This document shows positions 1 through 8,897 of a DNA stretch of 64,000 nucleotides, piece by piece. The notes below the pieces were generated by a model. That model worked only from the letters and a program-made list of their open reading frames with translations. It made no database searches and was not told the origin of the DNA. Both the position numbers and the translations under genes were made by a program. Position 1 is the first letter of the stretch. Every line of letters begins with the position of its first letter. Origin of the DNA: Pontibacillus salicampi (GTDB taxonomy: Bacteria > Bacillota > Bacilli > Bacillales > BH030062); assembly GCF_042434395.1 (NCBI RefSeq), contig NZ_JBHLTP010000011.1, positions 310,001 to 374,000 of the forward strand, in the 5' to 3' direction.

Positions 1-2
1 AA

Positions 3-503
3 AAAGCAAATGAGCTGCTAGCATACACGTACAGTCACCTTTATCAACTACCTACTACCGGCCTTCGCTTTTTTACCGTCTATGGTCCGTGGGGCCGTCC
101 AGATATGGCCTATTTTTCCTTTACTAATGCAATTGAACAGCAAAAGCCAATATTTCTTTATAACAATGGTAATTTGAAACGAGATTTTACCTATATCGAT
201 GATGTCGTTGAAGCTGTATATCGCCTTCTCCCTAAACCGTCTTCACAGTCTGTACCTTATACCATCCATAATATAGGGAACACCAATCCAGTCACATTAG
301 AATATTTTGTCACCGTTCTAGAGAAAGAATTACAGAAGACAGCTATTAAGAAATATCTTCCTATGCAGCCAGGAGATGTGGAAACGACCTTCGCAGATAT
401 TGACTCCTTATCAACCGTTACTAATTTCACACCAAAAGTCTCTATTGAGCAAGGATTAGCACATTTTGTCGACTGGTATAAGCAATATTATTCATCTATC
501 TAA
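3..503 (+). CDS. UDP-glucuronate 4-epimerase-like protein, 3' part (truncated by window edge)
   Basis: The open frame enters from the window edge and continues upstream of the first internal ATG at 105, so this is the last ~166 residues of a larger protein. The motif LRFFTVYGPWGRPDMA, followed by a segment with RDFTYIDDVV, is typical of the extended-SDR nucleotide-sugar epimerases that convert UDP-glucuronate to UDP-galacturonate. The NAD-binding GxxGxxG and catalytic YxxxK lie outside the window. It probably supplies a uronic acid for a surface polysaccharide in the cytosol. Other epimerases or dehydratases of the same family cannot be excluded without the N-terminus. Confidence 0.8.
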   Translation, partial: KANELLAYTYSHLYQLPTTGLRFFTVYGPWGRPDMAYFSFTNAIEQQKPIFLYNNGNLKRDFTYIDDVVEAVYRLLPKPSSQSVPYTIHNIGNTNPVTLEYFVTVLEKELQKTAIKKYLPMQPGDVETTFADIDSLSTVTNFTPKVSIEQGLAHFVDWYKQYYSSI

Positions 504-618
504 ACAATACTAATACCAAAGTTCTAAAAATTCAAAATATTAGTAAATAATGGTTTCATGCTCTCTAAATCTGGCTATACAGCATATGTACCAACTATTT
601 AGGGAGGGTGTATCAATC

Positions 619-1191
619 GTGAATATTCGTGAGTTATTGGACGAAAAGAAAGCTGTATTCGAATTAGAAAACAGCGTAGAGCAAAACACCCAAGAAGTAT
701 TTGACATGATGAGAGAGTACGTGAATGAAGTGTTTATGGAGCAGGAGGATGTTTATCTGAATCTCGAGGAAAAACATGTAAGTGTTGCAGCGTACAACAG
801 TCGATTCGGTATCCAAAAATTTGATGATGTGTCTATACTTCGAGACCCTGAATTAATAACAGAAACAGGCATTGATGCACTAAAGGAAACAACTAATTGG
901 AAGAAAATAGCATTAGACACCTCTCGCAATGAGTTTATTACAGGGTTAATCATGTTTTACTCCCAGCACGATTCTCTTGGTCTTCAACAGGAAATCGGGC
1001 GACTATACGTGAACAAGGACAAAAGAGTAATATTCCGCGGGCTTGTTGGTGGCATGCGTATTGAGATTATGGACGCTGAATTATTAGAAGCACAATTACC
1101 AGAAATACTTCAATCTTGTATGGAAGATGCCTTCTTTGAAGGCTGCACTTACTGGGATGAAGAGGAAGAGTTGGAATTAATGCGCGTGTAA
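619..1191 (+). CDS. Unknown acidic cytosolic protein (190 aa)
   Basis: I do not recognise this family. The GTG at 619 is chosen because AGGGAGGG at 601-608 is a good ribosome binding site eight or so bases upstream; the open frame extends further 5' to 550 but without such a site. The product is 190 residues with no signal peptide or membrane segment. It has a charged N-terminal helix (MNIRELLDEKKAVFELENS) and a very acidic C-terminus (YWDEEEELELMRV). A strong terminator follows directly, so it is probably a monocistronic gene. No function is proposed. Confidence 0.75.
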   Translation: MNIRELLDEKKAVFELENSVEQNTQEVFDMMREYVNEVFMEQEDVYLNLEEKHVSVAAYNSRFGIQKFDDVSILRDPELITETGIDALKETTNWKKIALDTSRNEFITGLIMFYSQHDSLGLQQEIGRLYVNKDKRVIFRGLVGGMRIEIMDAELLEAQLPEILQSCMEDAFFEGCTYWDEEEELELMRV

Positions 1192-1208
1192 CGTCAATAT
1201 AATAGCCG

Positions 1209-1236
1209 AACCCCAGCAATATTGCTGGGGTTCTTT
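1209..1236 (+). terminator. Intrinsic terminator
   Basis: AACCCCAGCA and its exact complement TGCTGGGGTT form a near-uninterrupted hairpin followed by CTTTT. It sits 18 bases after the preceding stop codon. Confidence 0.85.
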
Positions 1237-2034
1237 TATGTGCAGTATGAACGGCGGCATAGTAAGTGTAGTCTTACCTCCTCTTCAATTGGTCAATGGT
1301 AATGAAGCCCCCATTCCACAGCTCCAATTCAAGCGTTCCCTTTCAACATCCAAAGGTACATCACGCTTATCATGCTTCTCCTGCCATTTTTCCTATTATC
1401 AATTTTTCTTTCCCCTCATTCTAGTGTTCTATTTTGTTCCTCCTTATATAAGTGTTGATGGAAACAGAAAGGTCCACTTGGAAGATAAATTTTTCTAAAT
1501 AAAGGTACCTCTCTTCATCCATTTAGGGTTACTGCTACTTGTACTTCTATTTCTACTCACTGGAGTAATATCCTTCACCAGCTAACAATAGGTTGTATAT
1601 TACTTACATAAATATGATGGAACGATGTGTACAAGTAAATGTTGGTCCCTCCATCTTTTTTATCATTCTCTTTATGTAATACACAGGATAGAACGCCTAA
1701 ATTTCACAAAAAAGATACATTGCCATTTAGTCCCATATTAGCAGCTAATAAAGCGCATTCTAAAACCATAGGACCAAAAATATCCACAACATCCTTCCAT
1801 ATAATCATTGATTGATTTCCGTATTTGCTATATAATTACGTTTATCTAAAATTTACAAACCCTTAACATTACAACTCAAATCATTTACAATCTTAGTGAT
1901 GAGCATTTTTAGAACGCTAGTTTTATAGGGTGTTCAGAAGGGTATGTTAATTTAAGTTGTATGAAATGTAAAAGAATTATTAAACCAATATTGAATATGC
2001 TTGATACATCAATAATGGATAAAGGAGTATAAAA
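1237..2034. other. Non-coding stretch, no supported gene
   Basis: This ~800-base AT-rich interval holds no open frame with a credible ribosome binding site and protein-like composition. A rightward open frame at 1238-1498 has low-complexity hydrophobic content and no Shine-Dalgarno sequence. On the minus strand, 1270-1390 gives short charged stretches broken by stops, possibly a decayed gene end. The last ~150 bases presumably carry the promoter of the following gene. Confidence 0.5.
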
Positions 2035-3906
2035 ATGAATAATAGACTTCAACAGTTGTCTAAAAATGGTCTTTTCTTCTTTTTAATAGCAACGCTATTT
2101 TTATGGGTAAAGTCCTATTTCGCTTTTAAATTTTCGTTTTCATTAAACATTGAGAATAACTTCCAGGAGATAATTCTTGCCATCGCGCCGCTAGGATCTA
2201 TCTTGTTCTTCCTGGGACTTAGTTTCCTATTTTCCAAGAAAAAGAGAATGAAAGCATTCCTAACGCTTTACTTCATCATGTCGTTTGTCCTATATGCCAA
2301 CGTGGTGTACTATCGTTTTTTCAACGACTTCATTACCATTCCGGTATTGATGCAATATAAAAACTTCGGGCAGTTAGGTGGCAGTGCTGGTGAGTTAATG
2401 CTCACAACTGACCTATTGTTTTGGCTCGACATTGCTATTCTCATAACATGGGCTGTTGTAAAACGTACAGAATTAAATCTTTCTCTTAAAAAACGAACGA
2501 TTGGGCTTGTATTTGCTTCCGCCATCATGGCACTTGGTGTAAACCTTGGTATGGCAGAAAGCGAACGTCCACAGCTACTGACTAGAACATTTGACCGTGC
2601 TATGTTTGTTAAATTAATGGGCGTTTATAACTTCCACCTGTATGACAGTGTCATGACAGCTAATACACAGAAACACCGTGTTTTCGCTGAAAGTAGTGAG
2701 CTGTCTGAGGTTCGCAACTATTTAAACTCAAAAAAGGCTGAGCCCGGTGAGTACTTCGGAGAAGCTGAAGGGAAAAACGTTGTTCTTGTTTCTATGGAAT
2801 CACTGCAAAACTTTGTAATTAATAAAAAAGTGAATGGAAAAGAAGTTACACCATTCCTAAACGATCTTATAAACGACAAAAACTCATTATACTTTAACAA
2901 CTTCTACCACAACACCGGTCAAGGGAAAACGTCTGATTCTGAGTTCATCATTGACAACTCCCTATATGGACTACCAAGAGGTGCAGTATTTACAACTAAT
3001 GCTGGTAACGAATTAAATGCAACACCTAATATTTTGAAGGAAGAAGGCTACACATCAGCAGTCTTCCACGGTAACCATGATAGCTTCTGGAACCGTGACG
3101 TTATGTATGAAACGCTTGGGTACGATCGCTTCTTCTCGAAGAAGGATTACAACGTAACAGATGATATTTCGGTAAACTATGGATTAAAGGATATTCCTTT
3201 CTTCGAACAGTCCATCCCAATGGTACAAGGACTAGAAGAACCATATTACACAAGATTCATTACGTTAACACACCATTATCCATTCACATTAAACAAAGAA
3301 GAAGACAAGATGATTGATCAGACCAATACAGGAGACGGTACGGTAGACCGTTACTTCCAAACAGCTCGTTACATGGACGAGTCATTGAAGAAATTCTTTG
3401 AAAGCATGAAAGATGCAGACGAATATAAAGACACTGTATTTGTATTTTACGGAGATCACTACGGCATCTCCGAAAATCATAATCGTGCCATGAAGGAAAT
3501 TATGGGTACGGAAATTCGCCCGTATGAACACACACAATTACAACGCGTACCATTGATTATCCACTCCCCTGGTCTGGAAGGCAAGAAGATGGAAACAATC
3601 GGAAGTCAAATTGACTTAAAGCCAACTATATTAAATTTACTTGGTGTAAAAACAGAGAATGATATTCAATTTGGTACCGATCTGCTGGCACCAGACAGAG
3701 AAAGTGATGCCATTCTTCGTGATGGTAGTATGATTACGGAAGACTATCTCTATGATGGAGAATCCGGAATATGCTATGACCACGATTCTGGCGAAGAGGT
3801 AGAAGGTACACATTGCGATGATTTAAAAGAGGATGCTCAAACAGAGCTAAACCTATCGGATAAGGTTGTGTACGGAGACCTGCTTCGCTTTAAGGATGAA
3901 GAATAA
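2035..3906 (+). CDS. Lipoteichoic acid synthase family protein (LtaS/YflE-like)
   Basis: Membrane phosphatidylglycerol:poly(glycerol phosphate) transferase that builds the lipoteichoic acid backbone on the outer face of the membrane. The 623-residue protein has about five N-terminal membrane spans (residues ~10-175) and an extracellular sulfatase-like domain. In that domain E255 (SMES), T299 (GQGKTSDSE) and the FYGDHYG motif match the LtaS metal ligands and nucleophile threonine. An LGMAE segment near residue 171-175 is a plausible signal-peptidase site, as LtaS is cleaved there. AAAGGAG precedes the ATG. Bacilli carry several paralogues (YflE, YfnI, YqgS, YvgJ); which one this is, or whether it only primes chains, is not clear. 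Confidence 0.9.
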   Translation: MNNRLQQLSKNGLFFFLIATLFLWVKSYFAFKFSFSLNIENNFQEIILAIAPLGSILFFLGLSFLFSKKKRMKAFLTLYFIMSFVLYANVVYYRFFNDFITIPVLMQYKNFGQLGGSAGELMLTTDLLFWLDIAILITWAVVKRTELNLSLKKRTIGLVFASAIMALGVNLGMAESERPQLLTRTFDRAMFVKLMGVYNFHLYDSVMTANTQKHRVFAESSELSEVRNYLNSKKAEPGEYFGEAEGKNVVLVSMESLQNFVINKKVNGKEVTPFLNDLINDKNSLYFNNFYHNTGQGKTSDSEFIIDNSLYGLPRGAVFTTNAGNELNATPNILKEEGYTSAVFHGNHDSFWNRDVMYETLGYDRFFSKKDYNVTDDISVNYGLKDIPFFEQSIPMVQGLEEPYYTRFITLTHHYPFTLNKEEDKMIDQTNTGDGTVDRYFQTARYMDESLKKFFESMKDADEYKDTVFVFYGDHYGISENHNRAMKEIMGTEIRPYEHTQLQRVPLIIHSPGLEGKKMETIGSQIDLKPTILNLLGVKTENDIQFGTDLLAPDRESDAILRDGSMITEDYLYDGESGICYDHDSGEEVEGTHCDDLKEDAQTELNLSDKVVYGDLLRFKDEE

Positions 3907-3909
3907 TAC

Positions 3910-3946
3910 AAAGCCGAATGGACATGATGTCCATTCGGCTTTATTT
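3910..3946. terminator. Intrinsic terminator after the LTA synthase gene
   Basis: AAAGCCGAATGGACAT pairs with ATGTCCATTCGGCTTT, a 15-16 bp stem with almost no loop, followed by ATTT. It lies four bases after the stop and could act in both directions. Confidence 0.85.
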
Positions 3947-4024
3947 ATACTCTTAGCTTTTTGGCAGGTTCGAACCTGAAGAACCACAATTACCTAACAG
4001 CCCTCCCCTATTCAAAGTACAAGC

Positions 4025-4047
4025 AAAAAGGACCGATTGCTCGGTCC
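4025..4047 (-). terminator. Intrinsic terminator of the BCCT gene
   Basis: On the minus strand GGACCGA-gcaa-TCGGTCC is followed by TTTTTGC, just past the transporter stop codon. Confidence 0.8.
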
Positions 4048-4053
4048 CTTTCA

Positions 4054-5640
4054 TTAGCTGTCAATCGTTTGATTGGATTGGGCATCCTGCGTCGGCTTTG
4101 ATTGGACAGCTCCTTGTGGAAATTTATTGAATTGACTAGGGTTCCGCATGATGAAGATTAATGAGATAATACTGAGAATACCCAGGAACAAGGCTGGAAA
4201 CCCTCCAAGATACGATAGCATCTTAATCCCATCGATGCCTAATGTAGAGATGAATATTAATGCCACCGTTCCAACAACTAGCCCCCACACTACTTTGATA
4301 AACACAGGCGCTTCCTGCTGTCCTTCTGTAATACCCTGCGTACTTATACTTGCCATAGCATTCGTTGTGGAGTCTGTAGCAGTTATAAACGATATAAAGA
4401 CTGCTACTAAGTATAGAGCGATTAATATACCAGAGAACGGAAGATTACTTAACACTGCATAACCAGCAGCGCCCGACCCCTGCTCGTTCATTATGGAGAG
4501 AATGTCTACCTTACCAGTCATTTGAAAGTTAATCGCTGATCCGCCAAGCACTGTCATCCATAAGACACTAAAAAAGCCAGGGATGACAAAGTTCATCATG
4601 ATAACCTCTTTAACACGATATCCATAAGCAATTCTCGCTAAGAAAACAGCGGTTACAGGAGCCCATGCCATCCAATTAGACCAATAGAAGGTTGTCCAAT
4701 CTGAAGCCCAGCTATCGTCTGCGGCAGAGCCGGTAAATAGAGCCTTCTCAAAGAATCCTGTTAGAAAGCCTCCAAAGCTTTCGGTTCCTGTACTAAACAT
4801 ATACACGGTTGGTCCTAATAAGATGAGTACTGCGATAATAATATAATACAAATAAATATTAATATCTGCTAGTACTCGAATGCCCTTCATCAGTCCAGTA
4901 CTAGAGGAAATAATAAAAGCAATCGTTCCAAAGATCGTAATCCCAACCCATAAAGCCTTACCGTTATCTATTCCAAATAAGGAGTTTATTCCACCTCCCA
5001 TATTCATTACCGATGTTCCAAAAGAGGAAGAGATTGCAGCGGATACAGCAAACAAAATCACTGCATCTACAATAACATCCGCCTTATCCTGATTATATCG
5101 CTTAAAGGCAGGTGAAATTTGGGAGCCGATACTAAACGGCCGTTTCATATTATAGTAGGCGAAAGCGAATACAATGGTAGGGAGAGAATAAAAGGCATAT
5201 GGAATAAAGGTCCAGTGTAAATACAAGGTTTCCATAGCAAATATGGCTGCCTCTGGTGACATTGGTTCAATACCTAGAGATTTAGGCGGGTTAGCTAAAT
5301 GCCATATTGGTTCAGCTGTACCCCAGAACAATATCCCTGCGGCAATAGTAGTCGTTAGAGTAATAGCAAACCAGGATTTCTTTTTTAATAGTGGCTTGGC
5401 ATCTGGCCCACCTATTCTTACATTTCCAAGTGGTGAGAAATAGGTTGCCGCTACCAGGATTACACAAATCAGCCCAGCCAGGCTAAACATCCAACCTAAT
5501 TTAACAACCATAAAGTCTTTGGCAGCAGTGGTTACGCCAAGGAACCACTCATAATTAACAAAGTTTAATATAATAGTAACAGCAAGTAATATAAATGCTG
5601 GGAAAAATACTAACGGTCTAATTGATTTCAATTTACTCAA
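4054..5640 (-). CDS. BCCT-family quaternary ammonium (betaine/choline/carnitine-type) transporter
   Basis: Sodium- or proton-coupled importer with twelve membrane spans. The TTG at 5640 is preferred because AGGAGG lies eight bases upstream; the frame stays open to 5730 but that extra N-terminus is not needed. The protein is then 528 residues, normal for the family. Visible signatures are GTAEPIWHLANPP and DWTTFYWSNWMAWAP, the BCCT aromatic box, although the usual second Trp of the WWxxWAP stretch is Asn here. It stands alone between terminators, with a consensus cre site 163 bases upstream of the start codon, so catabolite control is likely and a nutritional role is as plausible as osmoprotection. 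The substrate cannot be read from the sequence. Confidence 0.88.
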   Translation of the reverse strand: MSKLKSIRPLVFFPAFILLAVTIILNFVNYEWFLGVTTAAKDFMVVKLGWMFSLAGLICVILVAATYFSPLGNVRIGGPDAKPLLKKKSWFAITLTTTIAAGILFWGTAEPIWHLANPPKSLGIEPMSPEAAIFAMETLYLHWTFIPYAFYSLPTIVFAFAYYNMKRPFSIGSQISPAFKRYNQDKADVIVDAVILFAVSAAISSSFGTSVMNMGGGINSLFGIDNGKALWVGITIFGTIAFIISSSTGLMKGIRVLADINIYLYYIIIAVLILLGPTVYMFSTGTESFGGFLTGFFEKALFTGSAADDSWASDWTTFYWSNWMAWAPVTAVFLARIAYGYRVKEVIMMNFVIPGFFSVLWMTVLGGSAINFQMTGKVDILSIMNEQGSGAAGYAVLSNLPFSGILIALYLVAVFISFITATDSTTNAMASISTQGITEGQQEAPVFIKVVWGLVVGTVALIFISTLGIDGIKMLSYLGGFPALFLGILSIISLIFIMRNPSQFNKFPQGAVQSKPTQDAQSNQTIDS

Positions 5641-5802
5641 TATGATTTCCTCCTGTTTTAATATTCTGAACAACTTATGCAAAGTCGTATCTGTGCTATC
5701 CACCTCTCCTCTGTTGCGTGTTCTTAGCATTTAATCCATGCAAGAATAAACAGCTAATTTATCCTGAACTACTAAATCATTCCATTCTCAGACCTCACCA
5801 AT

Positions 5803-5817
5803 TTGAAAACGGTTACA
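5803..5817. promoter_or_regulatory. cre site (CcpA catabolite control)
   Basis: TTGAAAACGGTTACA matches the cre consensus WTGNAANCGNWNNCW at every defined position. It lies between the BCCT gene and the 3' end of the upstream FAD enzyme gene, so the BCCT promoter is the obvious target. Confidence 0.65.
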
Positions 5818-5881
5818 ATAATCTATACTCTAGTTAAGAAGGGAAAGCATGGTTGTCTTTTAACCTATGGATAAGCAAGGG

Positions 5882-5911
5882 ACCGGATAGAGTGACATCC
5901 TTCTATCCGGT
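5882..5911 (-). terminator. Hairpin at the end of the ygc-like operon
   Basis: ACCGGATAGA and TCTATCCGGT form a 10-bp stem with a 10-base loop, 16 bases past the stop of the FAD enzyme. The U-rich tail is better on the plus strand than the minus strand, so termination strength for the leftward operon is uncertain. Confidence 0.6.
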
Positions 5912-5926
5912 TTTCCTTACCATCTA

Positions 5927-7369
5927 TTATTCTTTAGGGAAAATAGTACCTGCGTTCATGATTCCATTTGGATCAAAGGCTTTCTTTAACGTCTCCAGAA
6001 TATAATAGGATGAGCCATACTCTTCTTTAATCCAAGGTGTTCTATGCTTTCCTACTCCGTGGTGGTGTACCATAGAACCGCCTGCGTTAATCGTTTCCTC
6101 AACAATGATTTTGTTGATAGGGTAATGATATTTTGTAATCTCTTCCTCTGGCTTAATGTCTACTAAATCGTAATAATACACAAAATACATATTCGTTCCA
6201 TTCATGTAGCTGTGAGAAGAGTGACCACCCAACATCGTGATGTGCGGAATTTCTGCACGAATTCGCTCGATGCAGTTTTGATAAATATCATGAATAACAC
6301 TCCAGGATCCAGAGACCTCCGTCGTAAAGCCGATATTATTCGTTTCTTTTATCTCTTCCCGTTCTTCTAATACTTTGGAAGGGTCCCAGTTAAGGTTCTC
6401 AAACCAATTCTGAATCAGACTGCTATCTACCTGCTTTGTTTCCCCATAAGACGCTACAATATTGCTAATAGCCTGCCCTGTTGCTTCGGCAATAGGCTGT
6501 GGTCCTTCTGCCATAAAGATTAGAACACATTTACCTTCTGAAAAGTGGGAGAAATGATCTTGAGCATCCTCAGGGTCATATAGCCTTGCTACAGATGGAC
6601 GGTAGCCCTTCACCATTACTTCTCTTAAAATTTCAAAGCCTGTCTTCATATCATCCAGAATATATCCATAGTACTGATTGTTTTCTGGTGTATAAGTAAA
6701 CACCTTTACCGTTACCTCTGTGATATAGCAAAGTGCTCCTTCATTTCCAATAATTACGTGACGGATATCAGGTCCTGCAGCACGCCGTGGGATATTTTTA
6801 ATTTTAGTTACTTCTCCATTAGGAAAGACTGCCTCTAAGCCAACAACCATATCTTCGATACCACCGTATAGGGTGGAGAGCTGTCCGATACTTCTCGTGG
6901 CAACTAATCCTCCCATTTGAGCCAATGGTTTAGATTGTGGAGAGTGACCAGTAGTTAGTCCCTGTTCTCTAAGTTTATCTTCTAGTATTTCTAATGGGAC
7001 ACCGCATTGAACGGTTGCCAGCATGTTGTACGGATCGATGTTTACAATATCGTTCATTTCTGAGCCGTCCAGTACAAGAGAATTCTCAACGGCTGTTTCT
7101 AATCCGCCTTCTGTAGCAGAGCCACCAGTTCTTGGAACAGCATTTATATTATGTTCATTCATATAAGCAAGAATGTTAGAAATGTCATCTACACTCCTTG
7201 CTTTTACAACTGCTGCAGGAAGCGGCTGTGTGTAAATTCCATGGATATCTTCGAATTTACGAAAACGGTCTACACTGTTTCGCTTTAGAACCTCTTCGTC
7301 TGTAATAACCTGTTCGTTGGATAAGATTTCTGTTACATCTTGAACAATTTGCTCTCTGCTTAATGCCAT
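5927..7369 (-). CDS. FAD-binding oxidase, alkyl-DHAP synthase/GlcD-like (YgcU-type)
   Basis: A vanillyl-alcohol-oxidase-fold flavoprotein of 480 residues. The N-terminal FAD domain has the pyrophosphate loop PRTGGSATEGG (~residues 98-108). The C-terminal half ends with HHHGVGKHRTPW (H435-H437), the triple-His motif of alkyl-dihydroxyacetonephosphate synthase and its bacterial relatives. It is the last gene of a three-gene operon with an FGGY kinase and an SDR, the same set as E. coli ygcU-ygcE-ygcW. Inference: oxidation or conversion of a small hydroxy-acid or glycerol-ether-like compound. The control by a GlpP-type protein hints at a glycerophosphate-related metabolite. The reaction is unproven. 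Confidence 0.8.
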   Translation of the reverse strand: MALSREQIVQDVTEILSNEQVITDEEVLKRNSVDRFRKFEDIHGIYTQPLPAAVVKARSVDDISNILAYMNEHNINAVPRTGGSATEGGLETAVENSLVLDGSEMNDIVNIDPYNMLATVQCGVPLEILEDKLREQGLTTGHSPQSKPLAQMGGLVATRSIGQLSTLYGGIEDMVVGLEAVFPNGEVTKIKNIPRRAAGPDIRHVIIGNEGALCYITEVTVKVFTYTPENNQYYGYILDDMKTGFEILREVMVKGYRPSVARLYDPEDAQDHFSHFSEGKCVLIFMAEGPQPIAEATGQAISNIVASYGETKQVDSSLIQNWFENLNWDPSKVLEEREEIKETNNIGFTTEVSGSWSVIHDIYQNCIERIRAEIPHITMLGGHSSHSYMNGTNMYFVYYYDLVDIKPEEEITKYHYPINKIIVEETINAGGSMVHHHGVGKHRTPWIKEEYGSSYYILETLKKAFDPNGIMNAGTIFPKE

Positions 7370-7399
7370 TTTGAAAAACTCCTTTATTAGAATGATAGA

Positions 7400-8839
7400 T
7401 TATGATTCATGAAATAAAGCGTATGATTTTTTTAAGATACCATCCGTATAGGCAGTAATATGCTGATACACCTCTTCATTCATGCGATGATAAAAAGCGT
7501 GCTTTTCCTCATCAGGATGAAACGTCTCTTCCACTTGTACCATTGCAAGAATAGCTGCTTCATATGAATTATACACACCAAGTGCCACTGCGACGCTTAT
7601 CGCTGAGCCAAGACTAGCTGAACCGTTTACGACATTTCTGGAGGTTTGGAGTCCAAATACATCTGCAAAGATTTGCATCATAAGGTTTCCATTGGAACCT
7701 CCCCCAGTCAGCACAAGATTTTCTATTGTAATGCCAAGCTCTTCTTTCATCCTGTCGACATTTGTTTTCATCGTTAATGCTATCGCCTCTAGAATGGATC
7801 GGTACATATGTGCTCTGGAATGACGGCCATCAAAACCAATCATCATTCCCTTTTTATATGGTTCTTCGGATGGTGCCAGCCAATCAAGCACTGTCATCAA
7901 GCCATCGCTGCCGGCTGGAACCAGTTCCGCTTCTTGATTAAGGAGCTCTTCGGCTGTCATTCCATAATTTTTGGCGTGCTGGACAAACTCTTCTCCGAAA
8001 AGATTCTTAAACCAGCTAACCGTCCACATCCCTCTCCTAATTCCATTTCCTTCATAAAGATATTCATTCGGAATCGCCGAGAAATTCGTCCAGAAATGTT
8101 CTGTATGAGATGGGTTATCTTGTCCATGCACCATGGGAGCGATATACGTACCAAGTGAAATTAGCGTCTTAGAGGACGATAATGTGCCAGACCCAAGAGC
8201 TTCTACTGCTTTATCATTTGCAGTCGCAACTACAGGGATGCCAGCTGGAAAACCGGTTGCTTTGGCAGCTTCCATCGTCACATTTCCAAGAATCGTGCCT
8301 GGATATTGAAGGTCAAACAGCATGCTTCGAGGGATATTATAATAATCAAATACCTTTTGGCTTTCACTCCACTCCCACGTATCCGTATCTATTGGCCACA
8401 TCCCCTGGTAATTGGCAGCAGTATCTTTGAACTCCCCTGTCAAGCGATGTGTTATATATCCAGAGGTCGTTGTTACATAACTGACCTCATCGTTACGATG
8501 TTCATAAGGTTTAGATACTCTGGCATCCATCCAGCTTAAGGCTGGAGCTGCAAGCGTCCCATCTGATTTCAATAAACATCTGCAAAATCGGATTGTACAT
8601 AAACCAATTCCAATAATATCCTCTTTATTACCTGCAAAAGCCTCCATCGCTTGTTGACTTGCTTGTGATATGGAATCCCACAAATCATCGTCTGGATGCT
8701 CGACGATGCCTGGCTCAGGAGTGTGCATTGGCCTTAAATTCACTTTTCCTTCACTGATGACGTTCCCATCTAAGTCAAAAATTACTACTTTCGAGCTCTG
8801 TGATCCGCCATCGACACCGATAATGTATTTCTTGGTCAT
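7400..8839 (-). CDS. FGGY-family carbohydrate kinase (YgcE-type)
   Basis: ATP-dependent sugar or polyol kinase. The N-terminal phosphate-binding motif IGVDGGSQSSKVVIFDLDG and the C-terminal LVLTGGGSNGNLMMQIFADV are typical of FGGY kinases, and the length (479 residues) is normal. The ATG at 8839 begins MTKKYIIGVDGG; a GTG nine bases upstream is closer to the AAAGGA box and cannot be excluded. The order SDR-kinase-FAD enzyme with short gaps (30 and ~58 bases) indicates one transcript. The substrate is unknown; the family includes xylulose, glycerol and AI-2 kinases. Confidence 0.85.
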   Translation of the reverse strand: MTKKYIIGVDGGSQSSKVVIFDLDGNVISEGKVNLRPMHTPEPGIVEHPDDDLWDSISQASQQAMEAFAGNKEDIIGIGLCTIRFCRCLLKSDGTLAAPALSWMDARVSKPYEHRNDEVSYVTTTSGYITHRLTGEFKDTAANYQGMWPIDTDTWEWSESQKVFDYYNIPRSMLFDLQYPGTILGNVTMEAAKATGFPAGIPVVATANDKAVEALGSGTLSSSKTLISLGTYIAPMVHGQDNPSHTEHFWTNFSAIPNEYLYEGNGIRRGMWTVSWFKNLFGEEFVQHAKNYGMTAEELLNQEAELVPAGSDGLMTVLDWLAPSEEPYKKGMMIGFDGRHSRAHMYRSILEAIALTMKTNVDRMKEELGITIENLVLTGGGSNGNLMMQIFADVFGLQTSRNVVNGSASLGSAISVAVALGVYNSYEAAILAMVQVEETFHPDEEKHAFYHRMNEEVYQHITAYTDGILKKSYALFHES

Positions 8840-8897
8840 TGCTATCACATTTCCTTTTAAAAGTATGCTAGTTCTCTTTGCTCTCTTTGTTAAAGAA

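Noticed and set aside
1238..1498. Open frame of 86 codons on the plus strand
   Set aside because: No Shine-Dalgarno sequence, begins inside the tail of a terminator, and its composition is not protein-like.
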